NCBI GenBank assembly: GCA_004194705.1
Contig: SADC01000924.1
Coordinates: forward strand, 1 to 64,000
Length of the DNA: 64,000 bases
Direction of reading: 5' to 3'
Origin: Ditylenchus dipsaci
Lineage: Eukaryota; Nematoda; Chromadorea; Rhabditida; Anguinidae
Positions 22,590 to 33,884 of the stretch are shown here, piece after piece. A model generated the notes under the pieces. The model was not told the origin of the DNA and searched no databases. It saw only the letters and a program-made list of their open reading frames with translations. The position numbers and the translations under genes are program-made. Positions within the stretch are counted from its first letter, which is position 1. Each line of letters begins with the position of its first letter.

Positions 22590-23443
22590 ATAAAGAATTT
22601 AAAAAAATAAATAATTGGCACTTCTACAGAGTGATTCACGAATTTTTTTCCGAATTGTTTGGCACTACCAATCCAAGTTTGTCTTTATTGTACCGAATAA
22701 GTTTATTGCTATTCAAAATCTTGCACATTTGCTTGCGTTTAGTGCCCGAAAGCATGAAAATAATAATTAACGCTAAAAATGGTTAAAAATCAAAAATAGT
22801 TCAAAATGGGCAGTTTTAGATGGATATATTAGATATATATAATTATTTGAATAACCAATCATTTGTAAATTAAAAATTGATTTTTTTTAAGAAGCCATAT
22901 TTCAGACTCATATTTTGAAAAACTTAGCAAAACATTTTAGTAGTAATGTTGTTACGTGACTTTCATTTGCTTTTTTCTAAATAATTTCTATATGAACTTG
23001 CTGAGTTCTCACTGCCAAAATGTTTGCTAGATTGTAGCGGTCATTTTGACTACCAAATGTTTACAACTTGTGATCAAAATTGGGTGAACAAAACGAAAAC
23101 TAAAGAAAAAAATTCTGAAAAACCCATGATTCACGCATTACGGGTACATGTTAACATCAAGAAGTTATATTTTCGAATTCTTCTTATGACGTGAGGTCGG
23201 GGAACCAGTTTCACACGTGAGCTGCGGGTGCTTTACAAGAATAGCAATAAAAAAATGAGTCATCTCGCGTCCCCAGAATGACACCTGGGATGACACCTTA
23301 CAACTGCTTTTGCATAAGCTTTGTTTGGAATAATGGTCTTTTTAGTACCCTTGAAAAATGATTATAAGGGAAGGGGGCGGTGGGGCTTCTATACGGCACC
23401 AGCTTTTTGAAAAGAAGGGGTATAATGGTGTATGTATATTGTA
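22590..23443. other. gene-free stretch
   Basis: No coding exon or repeat family recognised. Confidence 0.4.
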
Positions 23444-23991
23444 CAGTCGACTCTCGATATATCGCAACGCCGATATAACGTGACTATTGATACAACGCGA
23501 CTTTTATTACTAATTTGGCTGGCCAGAAAAAAGTCAACAAAGTTTACCCTCGATATAACGTGACAAAATTATATCCCTACTAAAGAAAATTACCGTTGAT
23601 ATAAAGTTTTTTTTTCAAAAATTAAAGCTCAAATCTGTGACGAAACCCGAAACCGAAATTTTTCATTCCCAAGGCTGAAAAAATATACGAATTGTGTTTA
23701 CAGTCATTTTCGATATAATGCGGTCGTTAGGACGCGTAAAAAGTGCATTTTATCGATAGTCCACTGTATAGCGAGAGTTAAATTTTAGCTAAAGTTAACT
23801 GTATAGCGATAGTTACTGTATGAAGAAACCTATATTAGGAAATTGTTATTAATATGACAGTCGCCCTATATCGAGAGTCGAATTGAAATATGAAAAATTC
23901 GAAAGAGGAGAAATCTTGGTTTAACGCGACTCTCGATATAACGCGACTTTTGAATGGTCTTGAGGGGTCACGTTATATGGAAAGTCGACTG
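23444..23991. mobile_element. pogo/Tigger-like element, 548 bp, TA-flanked
   Basis: Ends 'cagtcgactctcgatatatc' and 'cgttatatggaaagtcgactg', each beside TA. The words 'cgatataacgcgac' and 'cgatataacgtgac' recur inside both arms. An internal segment (about 23695-23880) has its own 'tatagcgagagttaa' words, which may be a further nested copy. No transposase frame. Confidence 0.8.
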
Positions 23992-24214
23992 TATAGGGTA
24001 TATGAGTATACGCTTGTCTATGGGTGAAGAGTTGTAGTATACCGACGTAGCGATTAAAGAATTAAAAAAAATTCAGGTCATGTTGACCTTTTTGTTTTTT
24101 TTGCGAAAATGCTGAAAATTAGAGAAAAAAATTCAAAAAGCCGAGGGAAATCATGGCGCGAATCCCAGCAACTTGTAATCTTTCTTAAAATTAATTTGCC
24201 CAAAAAAATACCAG

Positions 24215-24521
24215 TTAATAATAACGCCAGCATATTTGCCTTGATTGCGAGCATGTGAATGGTTTTTGAAAAAGACAATCTTTGTCTCTATCTGGAAACA
24301 TTCCTTTAATCAACATGTTTAGTTCTGGGTTATCATCATAGTGTAGATTTATAGACAACCATAATGGAGTCTTGTTTTCCTGACTTAGATATCGTAATGC
24401 AATAATTTTAGGATCACTTCCATTGGTCTTTTTTTAAGAATCTCTTTGCTAACTGTCTTGCGTTGACGGACAACGATTCTGTGAACATCCTGGTTTTCTG
24501 ATTCAAGCAAAACTCTGGCTC
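24215..24521 (-). CDS. ankyrin-repeat-like terminal exon
   Basis: On the minus strand a good acceptor ('aatttattcag') precedes a phase-1 frame: ARVLLESENQDVHRIVVRQ, then KTVSKEILKK. At a 7-A run (plus 24429-24435) the frame shifts to NGSDPKIIALRYLSQENKTP and LWLSINLHYDDNPELNML, ending at a TAA at 24217-24215. The G-x-DP...TPLWLS...N-x-ELNxLI arrangement matches the helix-turn-helix and loop of an ankyrin repeat (usual form GxDPN...GxTPLxLA...xVxxLL), so at least one repeat and part of another are present. Ankyrin repeats mediate protein binding; the partner is unknown. Upstream exons would be to the right; material near 24570-24657 is intronic or another exon. Confidence 0.55.
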
Positions 24522-24790
24522 CTGAATAAATTAAAAAAATTAAACTTTTTGATATCACTTTTCGTGTTTTAGACAAATTGAGGCGCAAGCTGTCAATGTA
24601 GTTTTTATCAGCCTTGTTTAGGCACACAGTTTGAAAATGAAAAGAGAAGGAATACAAAACCTTACAAAGAGCTACAAAGCCTATTTTAAAGAATGGTCTT
24701 TGAAAAAATTTGATTGTTAAGATAGTACCGTACTTGGATATACCCCACCCCTTAAATCAACTTTTTTTAAAAGTGTTTCCAAACACCAAT

Positions 24791-25974
24791 CAGGGCTAAA
24801 CATGGGCCGGCCCGGCTCGCCGAGCTTCGAGCCGGGCCGTGGCGTACCTGCTGCGGGCGGGCCGAAAAAGCTCCGAGCCGGGCCCGCCTGAAGCCCGGTT
24901 TAATTTCTTATTGAATTTCCCGCCAAAACCACCCAACCAGAGCTTCATTATAGGATTGCCGAAATTACCGATTTTCGAAATCCCGAGATTGTTACCGGCG
25001 TTTTTTTTGGTATCCTTCCTGATGGAAAGCGCTAAAAAGCGTACTTTATACAAAAATCGAGAAAAATACCGGTTTTTTTGCGAGATTAATACCGGTATTA
25101 TCTTTTCCGGCACTCTACTTCATCATTAAATTTACTCTGCTTCAGCTCTAAAGAAGACTATCTCAATAACAAGTTTCTCAATAGAAGGCGCTTACTCACC
25201 CCTATGTCACTTTCGTGTGCTGAGGAAGAAGGCGAAGAAGAGACCGGCTCACAAGCGAAGAAGGAATATCTTCCAGTCTGTTCACTTCGACTTCAAAGGA
25301 GAGGTGGGGAATTCACAGACTACAAGTTTCTTTGGTGTGAATATATATGAATTATCTATTTGCAAGCGCTTCGAAATCTTCGCGACATGATGGATGATGT
25401 TCACACCCGCTCGAACGCGACAAGCTCTATCATTTTCAAGCCAACCTAATCTGTTGATGCGCTGTTTTTGCAAGAAGAGGAGAGATTACGCCCGAGAATG
25501 AGGTCGACCGCTAGATGATGAAGAAGTTCTCCAGCATTCCCAAGGATCTCGGCGAGTTCTGAAGATGCAACACGGAAGAGTTCCCCGTTTGGCAAATTTG
25601 GCGCTAAGAATTTTCTCCATACCTGCTTCTTCGGCCGAAAATGGAAGGTGGTTCAGCAAGTTGCGTCTACTGGTGGAATCTCGCGAGAAGTTGTCGGCAG
25701 CGTCCATTTCTTCCATATGTATTGGCCGATCATTGTTAAAAAAAAAGATTTCATTTGATTGATTTGATTGATTTGATTTGTTTGATTTTGGGCTATCAAT
25801 AAAGACTCTTTGTTTTTTCTCAAGAAATGTCGAAAATTTTTAAGTATATTTGAAGTAAGGCTTCCGGGCTCGGCTCGGCCCGGGCCGGTCCGAGCACTAA
25901 ATAGTGCGGGCCGGGCCGAACTATCACGGCCCTGGGCGGCCCGTGATATTCAATTCGGCCCGTGTCCATGCCTG
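24791..25974 (+). mobile_element. hAT-like element with GC-rich ends, decayed transposase
   Basis: Both ends carry long runs of GGGCCGGCCCGG-type sequence in inverted arrangement. The terminus 'cagggctaaacatgggccgg' on the left corresponds to 'ggcccgtgtccatgcctg' on the right. Flanking 8-mers 'acaccaat' (24783-24790) and 'catccaat' (25975-25982) agree at six of eight positions, as for a decayed hAT target duplication. The interior plus strand at about 25605-25735 encodes RIFSIPASSAENGRWFSKLR then SREKLSAASISS, which follows the conserved hAT C-terminal dimerisation block (IPASSA-x-x-ER-x-FS...R..L....). Upstream interior is broken by stops. The element is non-functional as seen. Confidence 0.75.
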
Positions 25975-26573
25975 CATCCAATCGACCTAAAATGGCCTCA
26001 GGAGTTAAAAAAGTCATTATTTTTTAATTCTGATCTACAACAAATTGAGTTTTGGGCATTCTTGTTTTCTCTAAAATGACATAAAATCCGAAAATTTACA
26101 GGCCAAACCATTCAATCAATGTTTTGACCAGTTAAAATGATGATAATGCTTGTTAACTTCCCAACGTGACTTCACGAGTTTTTAGAGTCAATTGATGACT
26201 TTTCTATAATTATCCGACCTTAGTAGCAAATATAGCGAATAAGTACGAAATCCCCTTGGGGGCCTGATATTAGAGGGGGGGGGCTTATAATAGGAAGGGG
26301 CTTCTATTAGAGGAAATACGGTATATGCATTTAAAAGAAAAGTAAGGCTACAGACATATGTTTCGATTGCTTTTATGAAATAAAAGACTTTTCTAACAAA
26401 AGACTTTTATAACACCAATCATAGGGAAGTCTAGCCAAAAATTACCTCATATACCAAAACATTGCATGCATTCAATGACATAAGTTCTAAAAATAAACTT
26501 TAAATTTGAAAACAAGATCACATTTAAATATCAATCACCTTTAATAGCTGAAGTATTCATGGAAGGATGAATA
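25975..26573. other. gene-free stretch with a family C end
   Basis: A single terminus 'tattagaggaaatacggta' (about 26302-26322) belongs to the element group at 42885-43036, 50101-50258 and 60691-60855. No coding exon supported. Confidence 0.45.
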
Positions 26574-29500
26574 TCACAAACGCTCAATTTTTTGCTTGCT
26601 TCTTGTGTGGAGCCTCACATTTAAAAAGATTTTTATTGTTTGCATCGTTAGCACGTGACTTTTCAAAATTCTATTTGCAATCTCCATTATAGATTCATTA
26701 GAAATTTTTTGTTTTTTTCTCATTCCCTCTTCTTTGCTTTCTAAAATCCCATTTTTCAACTTTGCTAATCTTTTTTCAGCACCCTTTTTTTCAATATTGC
26801 TTCTCACCTTGTCCCAGAAAATTTCAGCCAATTTATGGTGATTTTGCTCATTTTTTCTCATTATACTGATAAGCAAATTGTGGGGTATGTTGCGCACTGG
26901 AATATAATGTTTTTTCGGCTCTCTTTTGTATTCATAAACCAACTGGTCCATAGCCTCCTGATAAATTTCAGCTTCATTGAATTCAAATGCTTGTTGGCAA
27001 AGACTTTTCAATAGGGTATCTTTCTTCGTCCGATCCCGAACTGGATCCGCTAGAATTTAGTAGCACTTTTCTGCCTTTGTTACGCTTCTCATCTTTTTTT
27101 GAATAGATTCTACATATTTTTCCATTATATTTGTCTCTCTTTTTGTCAGTTTTAAAACTGGCCTCAATATATTTTTCCACCACTTCGAATCGGTGACATC
27201 CTTAGTAGGATTTGGTGAAGGTACAATGGCTTTTCTACTTCTTTTGGGCTCACAGCCACTTCCTGACTTTTTCCTTTTTTTGGAAAAACCTTTTTTAAAT
27301 GAGCCCTATGCAGGTCTTCAAGGATGAGTTATGGTTTTTCGGAACCTTAATTTCTTCTTTCACAGGCTCCTTCTTCGCAGCTAGCACCCCTTTAAATTCA
27401 GGTATTTCTGCAAATTTCGGCTGTTCTCAGCCATCTTAGCTGATCTTTCGTGCATTTCCTTAGCTCTGTGCAGTCTTCCTAGTTTTTCTGCAAACTCAGG
27501 ATCTACTTGGACAGGATTTGCACCAGCCTTGTGGTCAACTAAATTTTATTCTCAAAATGTTCTCCAATTGCTTCAGCCAAGCTTTTGGCTGGTGCAATTC
27601 TACTTTCAAGGCTTCAAGCTCAGCTGTCTTAGATTTTGGTGTCCCTTTGAGAATTTTTCGTTTTGCAGCTGCAATTTCAGCTTCTTTTATTTCTTCCGCA
27701 ATCTTTTCACGCTCCTTCTTTCTTCTTCCAATTTTAATTGAGCTGCAGCTTCTTGCGCCTTTTCTTCGACATCTTTTTTGCCTTTTCCTCCTGTTTTTCT
27801 CGACCCAGTCTTTGTGCAATTAAAATTTCTTCTGTTCGAATTTTCATCTTATCTTCTTCAGCCTTTAATTTTTCCTCTTTTATTTTTTGTTCAATTTCTA
27901 GATTTTTTATTTTTTTCTTGCTCTTCCAAATTTTTCAATTCCTTTTCCTCCTCCAGTTTTTTTTGCTGGTGTAATTTTTCTTCTTTTTCTCTATCTTTTT
28001 TTCATCAGCTATCAATTTGTTCATTTTTGCTTGTAGGTCCAAAATAGCTTGCCTTCTAGAGTTTTCATCTTTTTTCAAATCTTTTACTTCTTTTTCAGCA
28101 TTTGCTTCTTCAAGTTTTCCGGCTGAGTCTGCATCTATTTGTTTTTCTTGTATTTTTTTGTGGCAAAATGTCAAAAATAGTGCCCGTTGTGCCTGCCTTT
28201 TTTCTCGCTTCTAAAATTTCTTGCTGTTCTTCACCATATAAATTTTCATCCTTTTTGTGGACCATTTCTTTTTTTCTTTATTTTGTAGATCACCCAAGTG
28301 TTTAGCCCCTTCCAAAGCTCTTCTTTCCGCTTCCAGCCTTTCTTTTTGCTTTTCAGCCTGCTTTGCACTATTAGCTTCTTCAACTTTATTAGCTGAATTT
28401 GCATGTACTTGTTTTTCATGTATTTTTTTGTGGCAGAATGTCAAAATAGAGCCAGTTGGGGCTGTCTCCTTTTTATTTTCTTCTAGCTTCAGAGCTTTTT
28501 CGTGTTCCATCTCTTTTTGTTCTTTTTTCTGTAGATCACTCAAGTGTTCAGCCATTTCTTCCGCCTGCAATGTTCTTTTTTCCTTTTCTCTTTCTCAACC
28601 TTTTCTTCAGCATCCTTCAGTAACTCTGATTCTTCTCGCAACTGCCTTGCTCGAATGAGTTTGTGAATTTTTTCAGCGTGAGAAGGGTCCTTACTTTCCT
28701 CGGTTCGAGAAAGTCTTTTTTCAAATCTTCGTTTTTGGCATCCACCCCATTTTTTTCTGGTTCAATATTTAAGTTTGCGGTTTCTCCATAAGTAATTGAC
28801 AAATTTTGTCAGCAGTTTCAGGATTTTCACCTTGTTTAGCTGGGTTGTCATTCACAACTCTATTTTCTAAATTTTCTTCATGTACGTGTTTATGTGACTC
28901 TTTTCCTCCATATTGCACTTTTCTGGCCTTTTCATCCACATCATGCTTGCTTTTAAGATGATTGTTAAGATCTTTATACTTTTTCATCATCATTTCCTTG
29001 TTCAACTTAAACCGAGCTAATCTTTCAGCTTTTTCCACTCTTCGTTTTTCTTCTAAACCTTGTTCTACTTTGATTTTATTTTCGGCTTCATGATTTTTTA
29101 TTTCCTCCCAATTCTGCTGCTTTGGCTTTTTCAGACTCTATAATTTTTTCTGCAGCTTCATTTTCAGCATTTTCTTTAAATTTTTTTGCTGAATCGGCTT
29201 GCAATTGTTCAGATCTGATTCTTTTTGTTAAGTCGTCTAATTTGGAAATAGGCTCAGATGTTGGTTTTTCAGTCATACTTTTTTCATCTTCGCCATGATT
29301 TTGTGCACGGTTTTGCATTGCCTTCCATGCCGACTCTTCGTGTATTTGCCTGGCTCTTATATGTTCTGTCGGATCAAATACACCAGAAATCGGGTCATTC
29401 GTTTTATTTTCTGTGGAATGGGCCTCCTGATCATCTCCTGTTAAATTTTTGTGTTCGCCAGGATTTTGCGCCTTCCAAGCCGAGCCTTCGTGTATTTGTT

Positions 29501-30612
29501 TGGCTCTTATATCTCCTGTCAGTTCTAATAATGTAGAAATCGGATCATGACGGTTTTTTTCTGTAGAGTGGGCTTCCTGATCACCTCCTGAATTTTCATC
29601 TCCGTATTGCAAAACCTCGGCTCCAGGCTCCCTATCGTTTCCATTTTGCAATTTTGGTGACCCACCTTCATGACTAGCACTTTTTTCTTCACTATGTACA
29701 TGTCTTGCACTTTTTTCTTCATCATGCTCACCACTGTGCCTGAGCTCAATTTCCATTTCTCTTTCAGTTTTCACTTCAGTCTTCACCTTTTCTTCGTTTT
29801 TCACATTTTTCAGTATTGTTTGATTTAAAGGCTGGTAAACTGGTTGTTCGTAGGTATTGGATAATTTTCCAAATACTTAAAATGAAACATTGTCAAAAGT
29901 TGTCTATGCATATCTTCTCTAGTTTTTTTGTGATCTGGCGACATGTAGTCTCCTTTTCGCTGTGAGGGCTCCACCAGATCATGCACAAAAGTAAAGCTAT
30001 CGAACAATTTTTTATCTTGCACCGGATCATACGGCTTAAAACCAGTGTCTGTGACGATAAAGTTGTAATTTTGGATTTCGTAGACGGCTCCAATATAGTA
30101 GTAGACACCGTCCTCACAGTCCAAATATGGAGCAATGGCGTCTTTTTTTTCTTTCCCAATCGGGTTTTTAAGGGTGCATTCGTCAGGGAGAAATTCTCTA
30201 TTTGGATTTACACCTGCTGATAAAGGTGGATTGTCAGTATAGTGCTGAGCAGGGCTGAGAAGCTGATCACCAGCAATAAAGTGATTATAGGCTTCCAAAG
30301 CTGACTTAGTGTGAATTTGTTTTTCTTGTATTTTTTGTGGTAAGACATAAAAGCGGAATCTTCAGCTTTTTTGTGTACTGACATAGATTCGCCATTTGGA
30401 CTTAGAGCTGCTGATGCAGGTTGATGGTCAGCAGAGTGGTGAGTAGGATTGAGATGCTGATTATTAGCCACAAACTTACCACTTGCTCTGGCATCAACAG
30501 TAGAGTGAGGAATACTGCCAAGCACATCTTGGTTTGTTCCAAAATGTTTCAGCAGACCTTGTGCTGAAATTTTATGAAATTTACAATTGTGAAAAAGACT
30601 TGCATCAAGCAT
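26574..30612 (-). CDS. large Lys/Glu-rich coiled-coil protein with recurrent 'KQIHxxSAxK' motif
   Basis: Read on the minus strand from an ATG at 30612, about 4 kb is coding in character with no convincing intron, interrupted by roughly a dozen single-base frame breaks. The N-terminal part is His/Ser/Pro-rich, with two related segments (VANNQHLNPTHHSADHQPAS and IAGDQLLSPAQHYTDNPPLS), followed by a globular-looking stretch (YLDCEDGVYYYIGAVYEIQN, FKPYDPVQDKKLFDSFTF). The middle and C-terminal parts are charged coiled coil. A short motif recurs at least eight times, for example IRAKQIHEGSAWKA, IRARQIHEESAWKA, IRSEQLQADSAKKF, IHEKQVHANSANKV, IQEKQIDADSAGKL, IQEKQIHTKSALEA and HRAKEMHERSAKMA. Two copies (about 28460-28350 and 28190-28080) share the longer unit TFCHKKI-EKQ...SA-K-EEAN. 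The far C-terminus (27011-26574) has EIYQEAMDQLVYEYKREPKK and WDKVRSNIEKKGAEKR. Breaks lie mostly at A runs (e.g. plus 30331-30336, 29865-29868, 27005-27008); one at 29107-29109 is in the opposite sense. No known family recognised. A tail-hydrophobic segment seen in one reading frame (LLLVISFSALLSTILTIHL) is off-frame and not part of it. Confidence 0.6.
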
Positions 30613-30785
30613 ATTTGTTTTTCGATAACTTTGCCATGTAACTTCTGATTAGCAAAAGTCGATCTATAGTTCGCGACAAAGATCTATAGATAGCGCACAG
30701 AAGGTATAACTAGCGGCTGATGCATTTTGCGTATGTACGGCACCTACAAGGCAACGGCGCATATAAATCTTTTGTCTATCATCTA

Positions 30786-31412
30786 CCTTGACCATTGCCG
30801 TTGCCGAAAAGAATTTTAAATGTTAGAATGCGTGCGGGACATTTTTTTATTCCAAAAATATTCAGAATTTTTTTATAGTAAAATTTTAATTGAATTATTG
30901 AAAAAGCAGAGCCGACACTGGGCAGAGCCGGCACTCACTGACAACGTTGACCTCACATCGCGCTTACCAATAGACTGCAGGATGTCTCAAAAATATCGGA
31001 TATATTTTAAAAATTCTGTGTACGTAGCGACTTGCCCGTTGGATCCCCGATTTTTTTCGGAAATCTCCACAAAATTATGATTTTGAGAACACAACAAATT
31101 AATTTTTCATTTTCTATCCCATTTCAGTTTAAAAAAAGATTTATTAAGGCTGAACACTTTGAGATTCAGACAACTTTTGCGTAAATTTTCAAAAAATATC
31201 CAATGCTTTTGAGACACCCTGTACTTAGTAACTTGTATGTTTGCAACTATTTTAGCCTCAATAATTTCATTTTTAAAGCGAAAAAAGTTGGAAACATACA
31301 AGTTTCGAAAGCATTCGAAGCATTATGCCAAAATTATTGGAGTAAAAAAAGTGTCCCGCACGCATTCAAACTTTTGAAATCCTCGTTGTCGGCAACGGCG
31401 ATGGTTCTTTGA
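30786..31412. mobile_element. family G foldback with a nested mariner-like MITE
   Basis: Left 'gaccattgccgttgccgaa' and 'gaatgcgtgcgggaca' are mirrored by right 'tgtcccgcacgcattc' and 'tcggcaacggcgatggttc'. The nested element is at 30978-31221. Confidence 0.75.
30978..31221. mobile_element. mariner-like MITE nested in 30786-31412
   Basis: Ends 'caggatgtctcaaaaatatc' and 'gatattttttga'-type inverse finishing 'tgagacaccctg', with TA only on the right. The left flank has apparently mutated. Confidence 0.7.
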
Positions 31413-31629
31413 AGGGACAAAGCGAAAATAGTGTTTTTGACATTATTTAGCAATTACATTATTTAGCATTGAGGCTCAAGCAGAGTCGGATGCTAAAGTT
31501 TTTTTCTTCGAAATCATGTGACAACAAAAAAAGGAAAAAGTTTTTGACCTTGCAATGGCCCTTCTGTGTCTGAGCAGGCTGTTTTCATGGCCAAATTAAA
31601 AAACTCTCTGTTTTTGAAGATTTTTTTTT

Positions 31630-32129
31630 ATGAATTTACTACTTACTTTAAACTATCTTGTATTTCTGGATTCAATTTTTCAACAAGATATCGACTGACT
31701 TAGTGATAGAATCATTCTGAGACTTATCCTTGCACTTTTTTTGAACCTCATTTGGCTAACTAAACTATTCTTAAAAAGCTGAGATCTATAGCTACAGAGG
31801 ATTTGAACAAATAAAAAACTTATTAGAGAATAACGAATAACAATAAAAAGTGCTTTTCACACTTGCAACAGGAAAAGAGCCTTTTGTGGGAGAAAAGGGC
31901 CATTTAGTGGTTTGAAAAAGAGTTACAACCGGTCAAAAACCGGCTTCCATTGAGGAATAGAAGGGAACTAGAATATAATGCAATAAATGAGATTTTGATT
32001 TTTAAAATTATAATTTTGTTACCAAAACTTACTTAAATCCTGAGAATCTGTATTTGGATCTGCAAACACCACAACAATTACCAAAAGAATAATTAAGCCT
32101 TTGAGTGTAGAGAAAAATTCAATTGGCAT
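31630..32129 (-). CDS. small secreted helical protein, first two exons
   Basis: Exon 1 (32129-32033) encodes a signal peptide MPIEFFSTLKGLIILLVIVV then VFADPNTDSQDL and ends at a strong 'gtaagt' donor in phase 1. Exon 2 begins after 'agaatagtttag' (about 31765), in the matching phase, and encodes ISQMRF, a Lys run, then CKDKSQNDSITKSVDILL and LNPEIQDSLK, ending at 'gtaagt' near 31640. Two A runs in exon 2 (plus 31736-31742 and 31676-31680) are one base short of a continuous frame. Predicted product: exported, with a Cys at the head of an amphipathic helix. Its LNPEIQDSLK resembles LEPSVKQDM of the broken gene at 3850-5190, hinting at a shared family. Later exons were not found. The gene starts 74 bp after the stop of the upstream gene on the same strand. 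Confidence 0.55.
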
Positions 32130-32203
32130 AACACTAACTAGTTTAGCAATACGCTGTTTTCCGTAGACAGCATCTAATGACACCTCAGTTTCAATATATT
32201 ATT

Positions 32204-32388
32204 TCAGTAGATTTCGTTAGCTATACAAAAAGAATTGTTATGCAATAGGCAAATGCTTGAAAAAATCAGCACTCCTAAAGAGAAAGCACAAGCCCAGAGC
32301 ATAGAACTCATGTTCCATCTACGTAGGTACCCACGGTTGCTCTGAATTTTTCCCTCTTTCACATCTCTTGCCTTGGCTATTGAGGTGC
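32204..32388 (-). CDS. terminal exon of a membrane-anchored protein
   Basis: After a clean 'aaaatgcattttcag'-type acceptor (exon start 32388) the minus strand reads, without a break, TSIAKARDVKEGKIQSNRGY, LRRWNMSSMLWACAFSLGVL, IFSSICLLHNNSFCIANEIY and a stop at 32206-32204. A single strongly hydrophobic segment (about SSMLWACAFSLGVLIFSSIC) flanked by basic residues on its N side and a short tail suggests a C-terminal membrane anchor. Upstream exons lie to the right and are not identified. The short gap to the next start (32129) is unusual for this gene-poor region. Confidence 0.5.
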
Positions 32389-32389
32389 C

Positions 32390-33880
32390 TGAAAATGCTT
32401 GCGTTTAAGCAAGAAATTTTTTCAAATTAGACATAAAAAGGATAATACATAGTAAGTGGCAAGTAGTGCACCTAGAGATGCAGAGATAAGCTATGTCTAT
32501 CATGAAACCAGGACTAAATTTAGAAAAAAGAGGTAATAGTTCCATTGATTCAAAATTCGATTCATTGAGTTGGGGTGCGCTTGTATGCTAGATGCTTGCA
32601 TGGAAAATACTAACGAGACCACCTTACGGGAAAATAGAATAAGAGAAAAGTGTGACCAGTTTGCGTAAAGCATACCTTGTGAGCTAGAAATTTTTTACTC
32701 CAAAAATAAAAGTGAAGGCAAAAAATTTTTCTTTGCCGTGTATGGGTACAAAATACACATTTTATTTTTTCGATTAAACTTTTTTTACAAGAATTTGAGG
32801 CAAACTTTGTGAACTTCACATTTTTAACACTAGAATGGCCGAGCGCACTGAAGTGTTCGTCTTGTAAAAAATTTCATGCTGAATTATCGAAAAAGTGCTT
32901 TTTGTAAAAAAGACTTGGTCAATTTTTAAAAGTACTGCGGAAAAATCGGCTATTTTCGAAATGTTAGAAAAAATCCAAAATTATATAATCATTTTAAACA
33001 TTTAAATAATGCAGCGCTATTTTTTAGTACAGGGTGATTTAAAAAATTCACTCGTTTTATTTTTGATACATCTTTTTATTGAAGCTACATTTATTTACAA
33101 TTGTTTATTTATATTGAAGCCTATGTTCTGATAAGCAGTTTGAAAAATTATGCAATAATGGGGGTTCATAGGGGTAATTACAAACATTAAATTGAATATC
33201 AGCCATTACGATTGCATTTAATGAACATATTGTATCGCAAGTCAAGAGCTACAAAACCTTTTTGAAAGAATGAATATTCTGAAAAGTATTGGTATCGAAA
33301 ACATTTGGAATCAAAATTGTAGACCTCAAAATGCGAGATTTAAAATTTTAGATTAATTTTTTGGTTTCAAACTGAACCAAAACTAAAATCTGTCAATTCA
33401 ACTCCCGCTAACTTTTATCTCTGCATCTTGTAGCATACCGTATAGCCTCTACCAATCCCTCAAGGGATATCAATTTTCAACTCCTGAAATTTTTTGAAAA
33501 TGTAAATCGAAAATGGCCTCAACTCTGAAAATCTAATAAAAACTGATTATTAAAAGATGGAGGATTAATAGAACGAATACGGCATTTAGATTTTCTAACA
33601 AAACTTGTTTTATTTTAAAACCTGTCAGAGCAAAAAAGGGTATGCGAGTTTAGCGCGAAATTTTTTCAATGGCCATTTTTATACCAATTTTATTTAGATT
33701 TTAAAAATATGTTTAATAAAAAGATGTACAATTGACAGTTGCCTGTAAAAAGTGTAAGCCGAACATTTATTCCTATATATTGTTTTCGTTAAAAAAGAAT
33801 TGGCAGTGGACATCAGTCTATATCATGAACAGCAACAGGAACTAGTAAGTGGTAGTAATTTCCGAGCCATCTACTTTCTG
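32390..33880. other. gene-free stretch
   Basis: Presumably holds introns or upstream DNA of the 32388 gene. A mariner-like terminus 'acagggtgattt' occurs at about 33030. No other feature supported. Confidence 0.35.
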
Positions 33881-33884
33881 CTAG

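Noticed and set aside
27518..28658. Phe/Ser-rich plus-strand open frames
   Set aside because: They are the reverse-strand shadow of the Glu/Lys-rich coiled-coil gene (GAA/AAG codons read as TTC/CTT).
30208..30612. Apparent C-terminal transmembrane segment in a 134-codon frame
   Set aside because: The hydrophobic end lies past an A-run frame break. The neighbouring frame continues the charged protein with the recurrent motif, so the segment is an off-frame artefact.
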